NCBI GenBank assembly: GCA_020635195.1
Contig: JACKAG010000002.1
Span: 124,001 to 188,000, forward strand
Source: Deltaproteobacteria bacterium
GTDB lineage: Bacteria; Bdellovibrionota_B; Oligoflexia; Oligoflexales; Bog-1112
Direction of reading: 5' to 3'
DNA length: 64,000 bases
Every line of letters begins with the position of its first letter. Position 1 is the stretch's first letter. Of the stretch, positions 1 to 8,820 are shown piece after piece. Both the position numbers and the translations under genes were made by a program. Under the pieces are notes generated by a model that was not told the DNA's origin, searched no databases, and was given only the letters and a program-made list of their open reading frames with translations.

Positions 1-1778
1 TTCTCCCGGTTGGCGGGCATTTCCCGCAGTGAGAGTCCGCTTTCTTTCAGAAGATGCCTTGGTTCATCAAAAATCTGGTTGTGTCTGCCAAGATAGCAGG
101 AGTCGTGATAAGTGGCAGCTGTTGCCTGCTGCTGTTCCGGGCGTGCCTGGATTCGTCCTTCACGGAGCAGTTGTCCGATCAGTTCGCTATGGTGGATCAC
201 TTCTGTTTTATAGCCAAAATCTTCGTATTCGTTTTTGATGGTGTTGAAGCAGTGAGGGCAGCCGGTTACGACTTTTCGGACTTTGTAACGTTTGAATGTT
301 TCGATATTTGCCTGTATCTGCATGTCTGCAAGATATTCGTTGCCGGCTCTTCTTGCGGTATCCCCGTTGCAGGATTCTTCCCGGCCAAGGATTGAAAAAC
401 TGATCCCTGCTTCCTGCAAAATCCGGACGATAGAGCGGGATACCTGCTTATAGCGTTCGTCAAAAGATCCTGCACAGCCCACCCAGAACAGATATTCGAC
501 ATCACTTTTTTCTGACATGCTGGTGACTCCGAGCCCCTGTGCCCAGTCTGCCCGGCTTTCATTACTGAAGCCCCATGGGTTGTTGCTGGCCTCAAGCTTT
601 TCCAACGTCCCCTGTAGTTCCTGGGGCATCTCTCCCTGTGTCATGGTCAGATACCTTCGCATGTCGACAATGGCAGGGATGTGAGCAATGTGAAGAGGGC
701 AGGCATCCATACAGGCTCCGCAGGTTGTGCAGGCCCAGATTTCCTCCTGAGAGACGATCCCGTTGATCAGATCCCGGCGCTGTGTCGGATCAGGCTGATC
801 ATAGGCTTCATTCATAGCGTCCCGGAGGTGGTGAATCATGTTTCTGGGGTCGAGGGCTTTGCCGCTGACAGAGGCGGGGCAGACACTACTGCAACGGCCA
901 CATTCGACACAGGCCATGCTGTCCAGCAGCTGTTTCCATGTGAAATCTTCCGCTTTCCCGGCTCCAAAGGATTCGGCATCTTCATCGAAGTTCATGGGGC
1001 TAAGATATGCAGAGTTCTTTCTGCTTTTATAAAAGATATTTGGCCATACCCAGATAAGGTGCTGATGCTTGGAAAATGGCAGAAATGAGGTAAAGGCAAA
1101 CAGAGCCCCTACGTGAATCCACCAGAACAGTTCTGTGAAAAGCTCTGATCCGGGTCCGGCAGGGTTTCCCGGAAATGCTTCGAGAGGAGAAATGAGCCAC
1201 CTTGCCAGAGGGGTTGCGATGACTTTATTGTGGGCGGTGGCTGCGAGGGATTTGGACCCCATGGTGAGTAGCGCTGTAGTCACCAGAAGCCAGATCATCC
1301 CGAGGACAATAAAAGCGTCTTTTCTGGCAGCGGGATTCAGAGAACGGAAGCGCTCCGGAGGGAAAAAACACCTCCGGAGGATGGCGAAGCTGATTGCGAG
1401 AAAGACCATAAAATTAGCCAGATCCTGACTGCGGTAAAAGAGTGAGGACAGGGCTCCATCTCCAAGGAAGTCATCAAAGGAGAGTGGTCTGAAAATTCCA
1501 TAGAAAATGGTTTCTAGGGTTCCGAGGCAGATCACCATGAAGCCGGAAAATATGATGATGTGCATGATGCCGGGGACGGGATTGCTGAGCATCCGTTTCT
1601 GACCGAAGCTTTCTCTGAGCATCAGCTGTAGACGCTGTCGGAATTCACCCTTTTTCCAGATCTCAGCCTTCTGTCCTGTGTTCCGTATCTTTCGCCAGGT
1701 CTTTCTGATATTAAAGATGAAGCATGTAAACACAGCGATCGTCAGAGAGAGAAAAAACAGATTGAGTGCAATGTTCAT
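1..1778 (-). CDS. Membrane-bound Fe-S oxidoreductase, EtfD/EMO type (3' end outside window)
   Basis: 592 residues are visible and the frame stays open to the edge. The N-terminal 250 residues hold several hydrophobic segments (about 1-22, 70-95, 120-137, 157-173, 215-233), as in the cytochrome-b-like membrane domain of this family. Two ferredoxin motifs follow, CVECGRCSSVCP (Cys290/293/296/300) and CTTCGACMDACP (Cys350/353/356/360). Then come CCG-type elements: GC at 434-435, Cys470, CPHC at 507-510, and DSCYLGRHN around 559-567. This order matches electron-transfer-flavoprotein:(methyl)menaquinone oxidoreductases (EMO of Geobacter, EtfD of Mycobacterium), which pass electrons from acyl-CoA dehydrogenases via ETF to quinone. 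The start ATG overlaps the upstream gene's stop (ATGA), so the two are probably translationally coupled. The operon begins with fadE. No etfAB is visible, and the exact acceptor is inferred. Confidence 0.85.
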   Translation of the reverse strand, partial: MNIALNLFFLSLTIAVFTCFIFNIRKTWRKIRNTGQKAEIWKKGEFRQRLQLMLRESFGQKRMLSNPVPGIMHIIIFSGFMVICLGTLETIFYGIFRPLSFDDFLGDGALSSLFYRSQDLANFMVFLAISFAILRRCFFPPERFRSLNPAARKDAFIVLGMIWLLVTTALLTMGSKSLAATAHNKVIATPLARWLISPLEAFPGNPAGPGSELFTELFWWIHVGALFAFTSFLPFSKHQHLIWVWPNIFYKSRKNSAYLSPMNFDEDAESFGAGKAEDFTWKQLLDSMACVECGRCSSVCPASVSGKALDPRNMIHHLRDAMNEAYDQPDPTQRRDLINGIVSQEEIWACTTCGACMDACPLHIAHIPAIVDMRRYLTMTQGEMPQELQGTLEKLEASNNPWGFSNESRADWAQGLGVTSMSEKSDVEYLFWVGCAGSFDERYKQVSRSIVRILQEAGISFSILGREESCNGDTARRAGNEYLADMQIQANIETFKRYKVRKVVTGCPHCFNTIKNEYEDFGYKTEVIHHSELIGQLLREGRIQARPEQQQATAATYHDSCYLGRHNQIFDEPRHLLKESGLSLREMPANRE

Positions 1779-2197
1779 CTTTGTGCTTTCCCGGATGTGT
1801 GTTCTGCCGGGCTACCATCTTTCCCGGCCGGATATGGTGTGGGAAACCTTCTGCTCTGAGTAGCCGCAGAGTGGGGAGGGAGTCCGGAGCTTTTACGGGC
1901 GTCCCAGAGCATGCGGAGGTGTTCCCACCTGATGCGTGTTTTCAGGGCTTCAGAGCTGAGCTCTGCCAGCTCGTCCAGCCATTTCAGGTAACGGGGGTCC
2001 TTGAGTGCCATCCGGGTGGCTTTACCTGCCGGGTGGCGCTGACGACGATATTCTGCGGTCAGCTGCTTTAATCTGTCAGGTAAGAGTTCTTTGTAGCGAC
2101 ATGCGAGCTGGCGAATATCCGCCTGACGCTGAGCGGCTGCTGATATTTCATGTTGCAGCCGCTCAGACCAGGATTCCTGAAAGAAAGGGCTTTTCAT
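1775..2197 (-). CDS. Hypothetical helical protein between fadE and the Fe-S oxidoreductase
   Basis: 140 residues from an ATG preceded by GGGGA; a longer reading back to 2356 would overlap fadE and is less likely. It lies 16 bp after fadE and its TGA overlaps the start of the Fe-S oxidoreductase gene, so it belongs to the same operon. The sequence is charged and helix-prone (for example RLKQLTAEYRRQRH and LKWLDELAELSSEAL), with no signal peptide, Cys cluster or membrane segment, so it is probably cytoplasmic. I do not recognise a family. A role as an accessory factor of the acyl-CoA dehydrogenase electron chain is only a guess from position. Confidence 0.6.
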   Translation of the reverse strand: MKSPFFQESWSERLQHEISAAAQRQADIRQLACRYKELLPDRLKQLTAEYRRQRHPAGKATRMALKDPRYLKWLDELAELSSEALKTRIRWEHLRMLWDARKSSGLPPHSAATQSRRFPTPYPAGKDGSPAEHTSGKAQR

Positions 2198-2213
2198 GAT
2201 ATCCCCATGGTGA

Positions 2214-4709
2214 TCATGCACCGGAAACTGAGGCCAATGGCCCTTTTCTATTGTCTTTTCCTTGTGTAAATGCGTTGACCACACCTTTTTTGTACTCGTC
2301 CAGTGCGAAAGAGTCGACTTCGACGGCTTTCCGGCATGCCTCCGTAGCGGACTCAACGACTTTTCGTTCTTCTTCTGTAATCAGACCTTTTTCCCGTGCA
2401 GAAAGCAGAATCTCTTCGGGGCGGCCTTTTGGTATTTCGCGTTTTCTGACAGCCCGGTTCACTCGTCTCATGATCTGATCGGCTTCAACAGACAGAAGGA
2501 AGGCATGTTCAAGTCGTCCCATAGGCTCTTTCACATCTTCCGGCATATACACTCCTCTGGCTGTCAGAGCGTCACGGACATCTCCGGGAGTCATCATTGC
2601 CTGTGCAATCTTTGTTCCTGTCTGATCATCTGCCGGAACAGCAAGTGTATTGAAACGGGACCAGAGAGCAAAGAGAGCGGTGATCTGTTTGCCCGGAAAT
2701 GGCAGTTCCATGTTCTCATAGAGTCCGTCAAAAGCTTTCTGTATTTCTGAGAAACCGTAGCGAATGGCGTAATCGGCAAAGGCCCGGTGCTCACTCTGAC
2801 GGCCTTCTGCTTCAAATCGTCGCAGGACTGCTGTGATCAGGTACATCCAGGAAAGGATATCCGCAAATCTTCCGGTGATTTTCTCACGAAACTTAAGGCG
2901 ACTCCCCATACTTCCCATGGCGATGTCCGCCAGGAAGGCAAAGGAAGCAGAGGTCCAGCTGAGTTTCTGATAGTAGCGTCGCATCGGTCCGGACGGAACT
3001 TTTGCAAGATGGCCGCGGCTGAGTGACAGAATCAGTGCCCGGCAGCCGTTGCGGACGATATGGCCGATGTGAGAGGCAAAAGCTTTGTCAAAGACAGTCA
3101 GGTCTCCTGCTTCAAGGGCTTTCATCTCCTGATAGGCAAAAGGATGGCAGCGGATGGCTCCCTGACCAAAGATAATCATCGTCCTGGTGAGGATGTTGGC
3201 GCCTTCGACGGTGACACCGATGGGGGCTGCAATATAGCTGTGGGCCAGCATATTGGCAGGCCCCAGGGAAATTCCGGAGCCGCCGCTGATATCCATGGCA
3301 TGGTTGATCAGGTTGCGCGAAATTTCAGTTGAATTGAATTTGGCGATTGCAGAAACAACCGCAGGCTTTATCCCTTTGTCCAGGGCTCCTGCGGTATAAA
3401 TCCGGCAGGCTTCCAGCAGGTAGGTCATGCCACCGATTTTAGCCAGGGCTTCCCCGACTCCCTCAAACTGACCGATGGAGATTCCGAACTGCTTCCGGAC
3501 CTGTGCATAAGCTCCGATAATTCTGGCGGTTCGCTTGGCTCCGCCAGTGCTCTGAGCAGGCAGGGAAATGGAGCGGCCTGCTGCCAGACATTCCATCAGC
3601 ATTTTCCAGCCCTGGCCAGCTCCGGCAGCTCCGCCAATGATCTGATCGACGGACAGGACCACGTCCTTACCGCTGATAGGGCAGTTGTAAAAAGGGACTC
3701 CAAGAGGATCGTGACGTCGTCCCAGAGTGACTCCCGGAGTCGATGCAGGGACCAGCACGCAGGTGATTCCTGGCTCGCTGCTTCCCCCCAGCAGTTTTTC
3801 CGGGTCAGAGAGTTTTACAGCAAGACCTATGAGGGTGGAAATAGCTCCGAGGGTGATATAGCGTTTTTCCCAGTTTAGCCGGACACAAAGCTTGCCATTT
3901 TCATCTTTAAAAATAACCCCTGTCGAAGTCATGGCTCCTGCATCAGAGCCGGCACCTGGTTCTGTCAGGCCAAAACAGGGGATTTCCTCGCCGCTTGCCA
4001 GTCTTGGCAGATAATAGTCTTTCTGTTTTTCTGTTCCGTAATGAATCAGTAATTCGGCAGGCCCCAGTGAGTTGGGCACCATAGCAGAGATGGCAAGGGG
4101 GATGGACCGGGTTCCCAGCTTGCTGACGACCTCGCTATGTCCCAGGTTGGAAAATCCAAGGCCGCCGTATTTTTTGGGAATGATCAGACCCAGAAATTTT
4201 TCTTTTTTAAGGTAAGCCCAGACTTCCGGAGCCAGGTCTCCGTCCTGATAGGTCTGGTAGTCATTGGTCATCTGACAAATGGTTTCGACCTGATGATCGA
4301 GAAAGGACTGCTCTTCTGCTTTTAGTTTTTGATAGGGTTCCTGCATCAGATGATTCAGGTCCGGACGGCCCGAGAACAGCTCTCCGTCTGCCCAGACGCT
4401 TCCTGCTTCCAGAGCGACTTTTTCTGTTTCTGAAATTTTAGGCAGAAGTTTCATGGCTTTCAGAAGGCGCATCACATTTGATGAGAAAAGGACTTTTCTG
4501 AGAGGAGGAATGGCCATGATCACCAGAATGGCCGTGATGGTCAGGGTCAGAGTCTTTGGTAGCCCGAAGAGCCAGAACAGGGCAAAAACGGCAAGAGCCC
4601 AGACCCGGATTGATGCGCCTGCCGCACCGAGGCTTAAAAGGGCTCCTGACAATAACAAAATACTTAACCAAAGTGGAATAAATGACAGCAAACCGTGCAG
4701 TGAGCCCAT
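2214..4709 (-). CDS. fadE: Acyl-CoA dehydrogenase FadE
   Basis: 831 residues, close to the 814 of E. coli FadE, and recognisable throughout. There is a hydrophobic N-terminal stretch (about 1-65). Then comes the acyl-CoA dehydrogenase core with family phrases such as FLDHQVETICQMTNDYQ, ELLIHYGTEKQKDYYLPRL, GLTEPGAGSDAGAM, NWEKRYITL and SDPEKLLGG, and the C-terminal extension typical of the long FadE form. It catalyses the first, FAD-dependent step of fatty-acid beta-oxidation; the hydrophobic start suggests membrane association. GGAGG sits 8 bases before the ATG at 4709, so that start is preferred over the ATG six codons upstream, which lies within the ribosome-binding region. It is first in an operon with an EtfD/EMO-like oxidoreductase, the expected route for its electrons. 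Confidence 0.95.
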   Translation of the reverse strand: MGSLHGLLSFIPLWLSILLLSGALLSLGAAGASIRVWALAVFALFWLFGLPKTLTLTITAILVIMAIPPLRKVLFSSNVMRLLKAMKLLPKISETEKVALEAGSVWADGELFSGRPDLNHLMQEPYQKLKAEEQSFLDHQVETICQMTNDYQTYQDGDLAPEVWAYLKKEKFLGLIIPKKYGGLGFSNLGHSEVVSKLGTRSIPLAISAMVPNSLGPAELLIHYGTEKQKDYYLPRLASGEEIPCFGLTEPGAGSDAGAMTSTGVIFKDENGKLCVRLNWEKRYITLGAISTLIGLAVKLSDPEKLLGGSSEPGITCVLVPASTPGVTLGRRHDPLGVPFYNCPISGKDVVLSVDQIIGGAAGAGQGWKMLMECLAAGRSISLPAQSTGGAKRTARIIGAYAQVRKQFGISIGQFEGVGEALAKIGGMTYLLEACRIYTAGALDKGIKPAVVSAIAKFNSTEISRNLINHAMDISGGSGISLGPANMLAHSYIAAPIGVTVEGANILTRTMIIFGQGAIRCHPFAYQEMKALEAGDLTVFDKAFASHIGHIVRNGCRALILSLSRGHLAKVPSGPMRRYYQKLSWTSASFAFLADIAMGSMGSRLKFREKITGRFADILSWMYLITAVLRRFEAEGRQSEHRAFADYAIRYGFSEIQKAFDGLYENMELPFPGKQITALFALWSRFNTLAVPADDQTGTKIAQAMMTPGDVRDALTARGVYMPEDVKEPMGRLEHAFLLSVEADQIMRRVNRAVRKREIPKGRPEEILLSAREKGLITEEERKVVESATEACRKAVEVDSFALDEYKKGVVNAFTQGKDNRKGPLASVSGA

Positions 4710-5278
4710 GATAAATCCTCCGGACATGAGTTTTTCGTGTTTATGGGCCTGTCTATGGTATAGACCTTACGAAAAACCCGGGTTACGAGCTTTGTATACT
4801 CTCTGATCTTTCAGGAAGTCCCCTGAACGAAATAACACCCTCTGCAAGACCCGGCAGAAAGAAACTGTGAAACGCTTCCCATGCCATCATATACTAATCA
4901 CAGCAGCCATTTCTGTCCAAGTGTTAATCTGACTTAATTTTGCCCGCCTCATGCCGTGCTCTGCTGACAGCAGATGAAGCTTTCCTCTGTCCTCCGCTCT
5001 GAGCTGGTTAAGAATGGTGGCGGCGGGATATTTTTTTCCGCCGCACAGGATTTGTTTTTTTTGTGATGGAATTTTTTCATATTCTATGATTGCAGTTGCT
5101 TCTGTCTGGACTTGCAGTGAAGATCCTTTCCTTTCCTTCTTTCTGACGTAGAGACTTCTGAACCATGGTTTTTCAGAGAGCTGTTTGCTTCTTTTCTATT
5201 GCAGACAGAACTGTAAATTTATATGCTGCGGATTTTAGGGGGAAGCCCCGCTGTATGATCTTTTTTCAGGAGAAAAAA
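4710..5278. other. Intergenic region between divergent fadE and a secreted-protein gene
   Basis: No convincing gene. The fadE promoter should lie in the first 150 bases. At 5020-5044 a 7-bp GC stem (GCGGCGG / CCGCCGC) encloses an AT-rich loop, and a run of eight T follows at about 5055-5062. It looks like a rho-independent terminator for plus-strand transcription, but no plus-strand gene ends before it, so it may end a short unannotated RNA or act as an attenuator for the gene at 5279. Promoter boxes could not be assigned with confidence. Confidence 0.4.
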
Positions 5279-5734
5279 ATGAAGATTGTGAATGTGCTTG
5301 TCTGTCTTTCTCTGGGTCTTGCCTCCTTTTTTTCTGTAAACGCCAGCAATGGAGAAGACGCGATAAAAGAGGAGAATGCTGTAAATGAAGAAGCTCCGGC
5401 TACTGAGGAAGAAGATGCTGTAAATGAAGAAGCCTCTGCTGCTGAGGGAGAAGGTACGATGAGTATCGAAAAAGCGGCGAAGGTCATGCAGAAGGCTATG
5501 GAGACAAGCAGGACGGCTCCTGAAGCTCAGGCAATGAAAGAAGAGCTCAGAGAAGCCAGAGATGTTCTGAAAAAAGAAAATTTTAAAATGACGGCGAATG
5601 ATGAGTGCTGTGGTAAAGGTGAAGGTTATACGCGGGCTCTTGATAAATGCAGATCTGAGTCCGGAAAATTCTGCAGTATTGTTCGGACAACAGGGAATTG
5701 CAGTATTGCGTCAGAGGACTGTAGCTCTAAATAA
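5279..5734 (+). CDS. Small secreted protein, acidic repeats plus Cys-rich C-terminus
   Basis: 151 residues from an ATG preceded by CAGGAG; the frame is open further upstream but this site has the ribosome binding site and the signal peptide (MKIVNVLVCLSLGLASFF, cleavage probably after VNA). An acidic stretch follows with an imperfect repeat (DAVNEEAPATEEE, then DAVNEEASAAEGE), next a helical segment (IEKAAKVMQKAMETSR to AREVL-like sequence), and a C-terminal part with eight Cys from about residue 108 (CC, C, C, C, C, C). The Cys residues suggest a disulfide-stabilised extracytoplasmic domain. I recognise no family. It precedes a tandem lipoprotein array and may share a transcript with it. Confidence 0.6.
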   Translation: MKIVNVLVCLSLGLASFFSVNASNGEDAIKEENAVNEEAPATEEEDAVNEEASAAEGEGTMSIEKAAKVMQKAMETSRTAPEAQAMKEELREARDVLKKENFKMTANDECCGKGEGYTRALDKCRSESGKFCSIVRTTGNCSIASEDCSSK

Positions 5735-5860
5735 GAGCAGGACTAAATGTAAAAATATTTTGCCTTTTTCTGAATATCTTAATTCTGAAATACAGAATTT
5801 TGATGAAGGGGCTGATGTTTCAGGATCTTCATCAGAGAGTCTTGTTGTGCGGGGAGTGCT

Positions 5861-6457
5861 GTGAAAAAAATTCTGTTGCCTTGTTTCTTTGTGCTCTGTC
5901 AGAGCGCTTGTGTCAGCTTCCAGGAGGAGGCTGTCCTGGAAAAAATGACTCCGATGGTTTCGGAAACAGAGGCCCAATCTGAGCCTGATTCTGAGCGTAT
6001 CGATTATGCAGGGACCTGGCGTGGCTTTGTTAAAGATAAAGACGGTTCACAAAGTGAGGTGATCCTGAGCATCGTCCAGCATGAAGTTCCTGAGCAAAGT
6101 CTGAGAACCCAGGCGGAGAGGGACAATTATTTGTCCGACTATGTTGCTGCAGTTTTTTCTATGAAGTTTGCATACACGAAAGAGCAGCTTGCGGTGAAGC
6201 CAAAAAATCCCTGTGAAGGCAGGATCAAACCATCGTATCATGAATCTTTTTATGGCCGCCTGGTCAGAGGGGGCGTGGTCGTCCTCGAAGGAAGGACCTT
6301 AGATGATATTGGCTTTTTCTACACGGTATCCCTTATAAAACTCAGGGAATTCAGAAAGACAGCGGATGGTAAAATTCTGGCGGATCTGTGGCTGTCCAGT
6401 CATCCTACAGCGACGAACAGGATCGATTCGTACCGGACGACATTAACGAAAGTATAA
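5861..6457 (+). CDS. Tandem lipoprotein-like protein, copy 1
   Basis: 198 residues with a GTG start behind CGGGGAG. The N-terminus MKKILLPCFFVLCQSACVSF has a hydrophobic signal ending at Cys17, although QSAC is a poorer lipobox than in copy 2. The mature part begins with an acidic linker and then GTWRGFVKDK, a stretch around SEVILSIVQHEVPEQS, and a C-terminal segment DDIGFFYTVSLIKLREFRKT. That pattern of alternating strands suggests a small beta-rich domain. Copies 2 and 3 follow head to tail at about 650-bp spacing, with near-identical DNA over long blocks. Function unknown; an envelope lipoprotein is the safest reading. Confidence 0.6.
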   Translation: MKKILLPCFFVLCQSACVSFQEEAVLEKMTPMVSETEAQSEPDSERIDYAGTWRGFVKDKDGSQSEVILSIVQHEVPEQSLRTQAERDNYLSDYVAAVFSMKFAYTKEQLAVKPKNPCEGRIKPSYHESFYGRLVRGGVVVLEGRTLDDIGFFYTVSLIKLREFRKTADGKILADLWLSSHPTATNRIDSYRTTLTKV

Positions 6458-6517
6458 ATATTCAGATGTCTCTGAATATTGTCTGCCCTGCTCAGGATTG
6501 CTTTGTGAGGATTCCCT

Positions 6518-7108
6518 GTGAACGTTGCGTCGTCCTGTTTTTTGCTGCTCTTTCTGGTCGCTTGTGTCAGCAGCCAGGAGGCCGCCCTGGAAAAAATGAC
6601 TCCGGTGGTTTTGGAAACAGAAGCCCAATCTGATGCGGAGTCTGAGCGTATCGATTATTCAGGGACCTGGCGTGGCTTTGTTAAAGATAAAAACGGCTCA
6701 CAAAGTGAGGTGATCCTGAGCATCGTCCAGCATGAAGTTCCTGAGCAAAGTCTGAGAATCCAGGCGGAGAGGGACAATTATTTGTCCGACTATGTTGCCG
6801 CAGTTTTTTCTATGAAGTTTGCATACACGAAAGAGGAACTTGCAGAGAAGCCAAAAAATCCCTGCGAAGGCATTAAAAATCCCTCATACCACGAATCTTT
6901 CTATGGTCGTCTGGTCAGAGGGAGCGTGGTCGTCCTCGAAGGAAGGACCTTAGATGATATTGGCTTTTTCTACACGGTATCCCTTATAAAACTCAGGGAA
7001 TTCAGAAAGACAGCGGATGGTAAAATTTTGGCAGATCTGTGGCTGTCCAGTCATCCTACGGCGACGAACAGGATCGATTCGTACCGGACGACATTAACGA
7101 AAGTATAA
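6518..7108 (+). CDS. Tandem lipoprotein, copy 2
   Basis: 196 residues with a GTG start preceded by TGAGG. The signal MNVASSCFLLLFLVACVS ends in a good lipobox (LVAC, Cys16), so it is probably acylated. Most of the mature protein is identical to copy 1, with differences gathered near the N-terminus and at residues 110-120 (EELAEKPKNPCEGIKNPS against EQLAVKPKNPCEGRIKPS). The DNA from about 6920 to 7108 and the following 60 bases are almost identical to the matching part of the copy 1 unit, including the spacer, so the duplication is recent or kept uniform by gene conversion. Confidence 0.65.
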   Translation: MNVASSCFLLLFLVACVSSQEAALEKMTPVVLETEAQSDAESERIDYSGTWRGFVKDKNGSQSEVILSIVQHEVPEQSLRIQAERDNYLSDYVAAVFSMKFAYTKEELAEKPKNPCEGIKNPSYHESFYGRLVRGSVVVLEGRTLDDIGFFYTVSLIKLREFRKTADGKILADLWLSSHPTATNRIDSYRTTLTKV

Positions 7109-7168
7109 ATATTCAGATGCCTCTGAATATTGTCTGCCCTGCTCAGGATTGCTTTGTGAGGATTCCCT

Positions 7169-7492
7169 GTGAACGTTGCGTCGTCCTGTCTTTTGCTGCT
7201 CTTTCTGGTCGCCTGTGTCAGCAGCCAGGAGGCAGCCCTGGAAAAAATGACTCCGGTGGTTTCGGAAACAGAGGCCCAATCTGAGGCTGAGGCGGAGTTT
7301 GAGCGTATCGATGACTCGCGGACCTGGCAGGCTTTTAGTAAAAAAGAAGATGGTTTTGTTTATTACCTGTCCGGAGCAAATATCAGGCTTTTCCGGAAAA
7401 CTGCTGAAAGAACTATTCTGGCTGGCCTGTCGTATTCAAATCATCTTACAGGGACAGAAAGAGTGGATACGATCGGGATAACAAGGCTGTAA
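7169..7492 (+). CDS. Tandem lipoprotein, copy 3, internally deleted
   Basis: 107 residues; start codon, signal peptide and lipobox (LVAC) match copy 2 almost exactly. After the acidic linker and RTWQAFSKKEDG it jumps to a shortened version of the family C-terminus (ANIRLFRKTAERTILAG against LIKLREFRKTADGKILAD). About 89 residues are therefore missing in frame, and the remaining C-terminus has diverged much more than copies 1 and 2 have from each other. It may be a decaying copy or a shortened variant still exported. Its stop lies 16 bp before the protease gene start. Confidence 0.55.
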   Translation: MNVASSCLLLLFLVACVSSQEAALEKMTPVVSETEAQSEAEAEFERIDDSRTWQAFSKKEDGFVYYLSGANIRLFRKTAERTILAGLSYSNHLTGTERVDTIGITRL

Positions 7493-7508
7493 AGGAAAAC
7501 AGAGAGCT

Positions 7509-8357
7509 GTGAGATTTTCTGTCGTGAGCTGTTCTGTCTTATGGATAATATACTGCATTTTCTCTGTACTGCACGCTGCGATTTACTCTGAGGATTCAAG
7601 AAAAGACTACAGAGATGTCGAAAGCTCTGCGCTCAGAGAATTATTTGCATCTGTTGCGATGATTGCATCAGAAGATGCTCTAACGAATTATCGTCAGCTC
7701 AGATCTCTTGCCCGATCTTATAGATTATCAGAGGCGGTCCCTTTTGGAGAGCAGACCGTTTTTGGTTTTTGCAGTGCCTTTCTGATATCGGCGGACATTG
7801 TGATGACAGCGGGGCACTGTGTTCTTTTAACTCCCTATTTTTGCTCAGATTCTGTTTTTGTCTTCGCTTACCATAATGGGATATCTTTTTCACCTGAGAT
7901 AAAAGGCAATGATGTCGTTTATCGCTGTAAAGAAGTGCTCGATGTTCAGCTTGATGATGAACGTGACTTTGCTCTGATCCGTCTTGACAGAAAGACTCAG
8001 AGAAAAAGCCTGAAACTGTCGACTACGGATCATGAGGAAGGCGGAGATATTTTTTCGGTATCTCATCCTCATGGCATTCTGGCAAAATATTCTTCCGGGA
8101 CTATCCTGGGGAGGCATGGGCAGACTATCTATGCAGCACTGGATGTCTTTCGTGGTTCCAGCGGAGCTCCTGTCTTTAATTCAGAACATCATGTTATTGG
8201 TCTGGTGCGATCGGGCGGACATGATTTTGAAAAGGATGAGGATGGGGAGTCTTATCGCCTGCGGATCACAGAAGATTTGGAAGATATCACTTCGTATGAA
8301 AAAATATCGGATATAAGGGCTGTCTCTGCACGATGGGCTAATCAGCTTATTTTGTAA
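7509..8357 (+). CDS. Secreted trypsin-like serine protease (S1 family)
   Basis: 282 residues, GTG start, hydrophobic signal at about 1-24 (ending HAA). The catalytic triad is visible: His103 in MTAGHC, Asp153 in DDERDFALIRLD, and Ser218 in GSSGAPV. The chain is of the V8/glutamyl-endopeptidase-like bacterial S1 type, in which GxSGxP carries the nucleophile. A pro-region of about 50 residues (25-80) precedes the protease domain. It probably acts in the periplasm or outside the cell. The gene is only 16 bp after the third lipoprotein copy, so co-expression with that array is likely; whether the lipoproteins are its substrates, inhibitors or anchors cannot be said. Confidence 0.85.
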   Translation: MRFSVVSCSVLWIIYCIFSVLHAAIYSEDSRKDYRDVESSALRELFASVAMIASEDALTNYRQLRSLARSYRLSEAVPFGEQTVFGFCSAFLISADIVMTAGHCVLLTPYFCSDSVFVFAYHNGISFSPEIKGNDVVYRCKEVLDVQLDDERDFALIRLDRKTQRKSLKLSTTDHEEGGDIFSVSHPHGILAKYSSGTILGRHGQTIYAALDVFRGSSGAPVFNSEHHVIGLVRSGGHDFEKDEDGESYRLRITEDLEDITSYEKISDIRAVSARWANQLIL

Positions 8358-8406
8358 AACAGATGCTTTTTGAGAGTAGCCGGAATCTGTCCGGTTTCAG
8401 CAGACT

Positions 8407-8820
8407 TCAGAGCTCTATGACCTGAGAATCAATCTGGAGCTTTTGTTTCAGGCTACTCTGCACCTGACTGGCGGCCTGCCTGTTTTTAAAAATTCCGCTT
8501 CTGACTTTAAACCAGATGCGATTTCCCTGATGCACAGGGGTGTAAAATCCACTGACTCCGGACTCTTTCAGGCGGTCAAGCCAGACTTCAGCCTTATCCG
8601 GGCTTGCCACTCTGGCAAATTCCAGAGTGAAGCGTTTTGTCGCGCTATCCTGTTCTTCTTTGTCCTTGCTTTCTGTCAGGCTGATGTTGCTTTTGGGGCC
8701 GGGGTGTCTGCCCAGGGTACGGTAAAAGAGTTCCTGTGTTGATGCTGTTTCCGGGGAGTTTGGTCTGGCTGCTTTTGGGGTCTCTTCGGGTGATAGTGTA
8801 ATCCTGTCAAAAATGGTCAT
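8407..8820 (-). CDS. SPOR-domain protein, 5' end unclear
   Basis: From the first ATG this is 137 residues. The C-terminal 75 (FTLEFARVASPDKAEVWLDRL onward to FKNRQAASQVQSSLKQKL) match the SPOR domain, which binds peptidoglycan stripped of stem peptides at division sites. SPOR proteins normally have an N-terminal transmembrane segment. Here one is encoded directly upstream in the same frame (SLKPSLIIASLCFFAVLTSL, coding to 8880), but that frame has no ATG, GTG or TTG before the stop at 8917-8919. Possible starts exist in the other two frames at 8934 and 8968. A one-base indel, a sequencing error, or an unusual CTG start at 8910 would explain it. It lies downstream of meaB on the same strand. 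Confidence 0.7.
   Translation of the reverse strand: MTIFDRITLSPEETPKAARPNSPETASTQELFYRTLGRHPGPKSNISLTESKDKEEQDSATKRFTLEFARVASPDKAEVWLDRLKESGVSGFYTPVHQGNRIWFKVRSGIFKNRQAASQVQSSLKQKLQIDSQVIEL

Larger units (their letters stand above)
5861..7492 (+). repeat. Tandem gene triplication, units of about 650 bp
   Basis: Unit starts are at 5861, 6518 and 7169, that is 657 and 651 bp apart. Coding sequence and spacer are both repeated: the spacer and ribosome binding site before copies 2 and 3 (about 6458-6520 and 7109-7171) are nearly the same base for base. The pattern fits unequal crossing-over, with a later in-frame deletion in the last unit. Confidence 0.85.
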
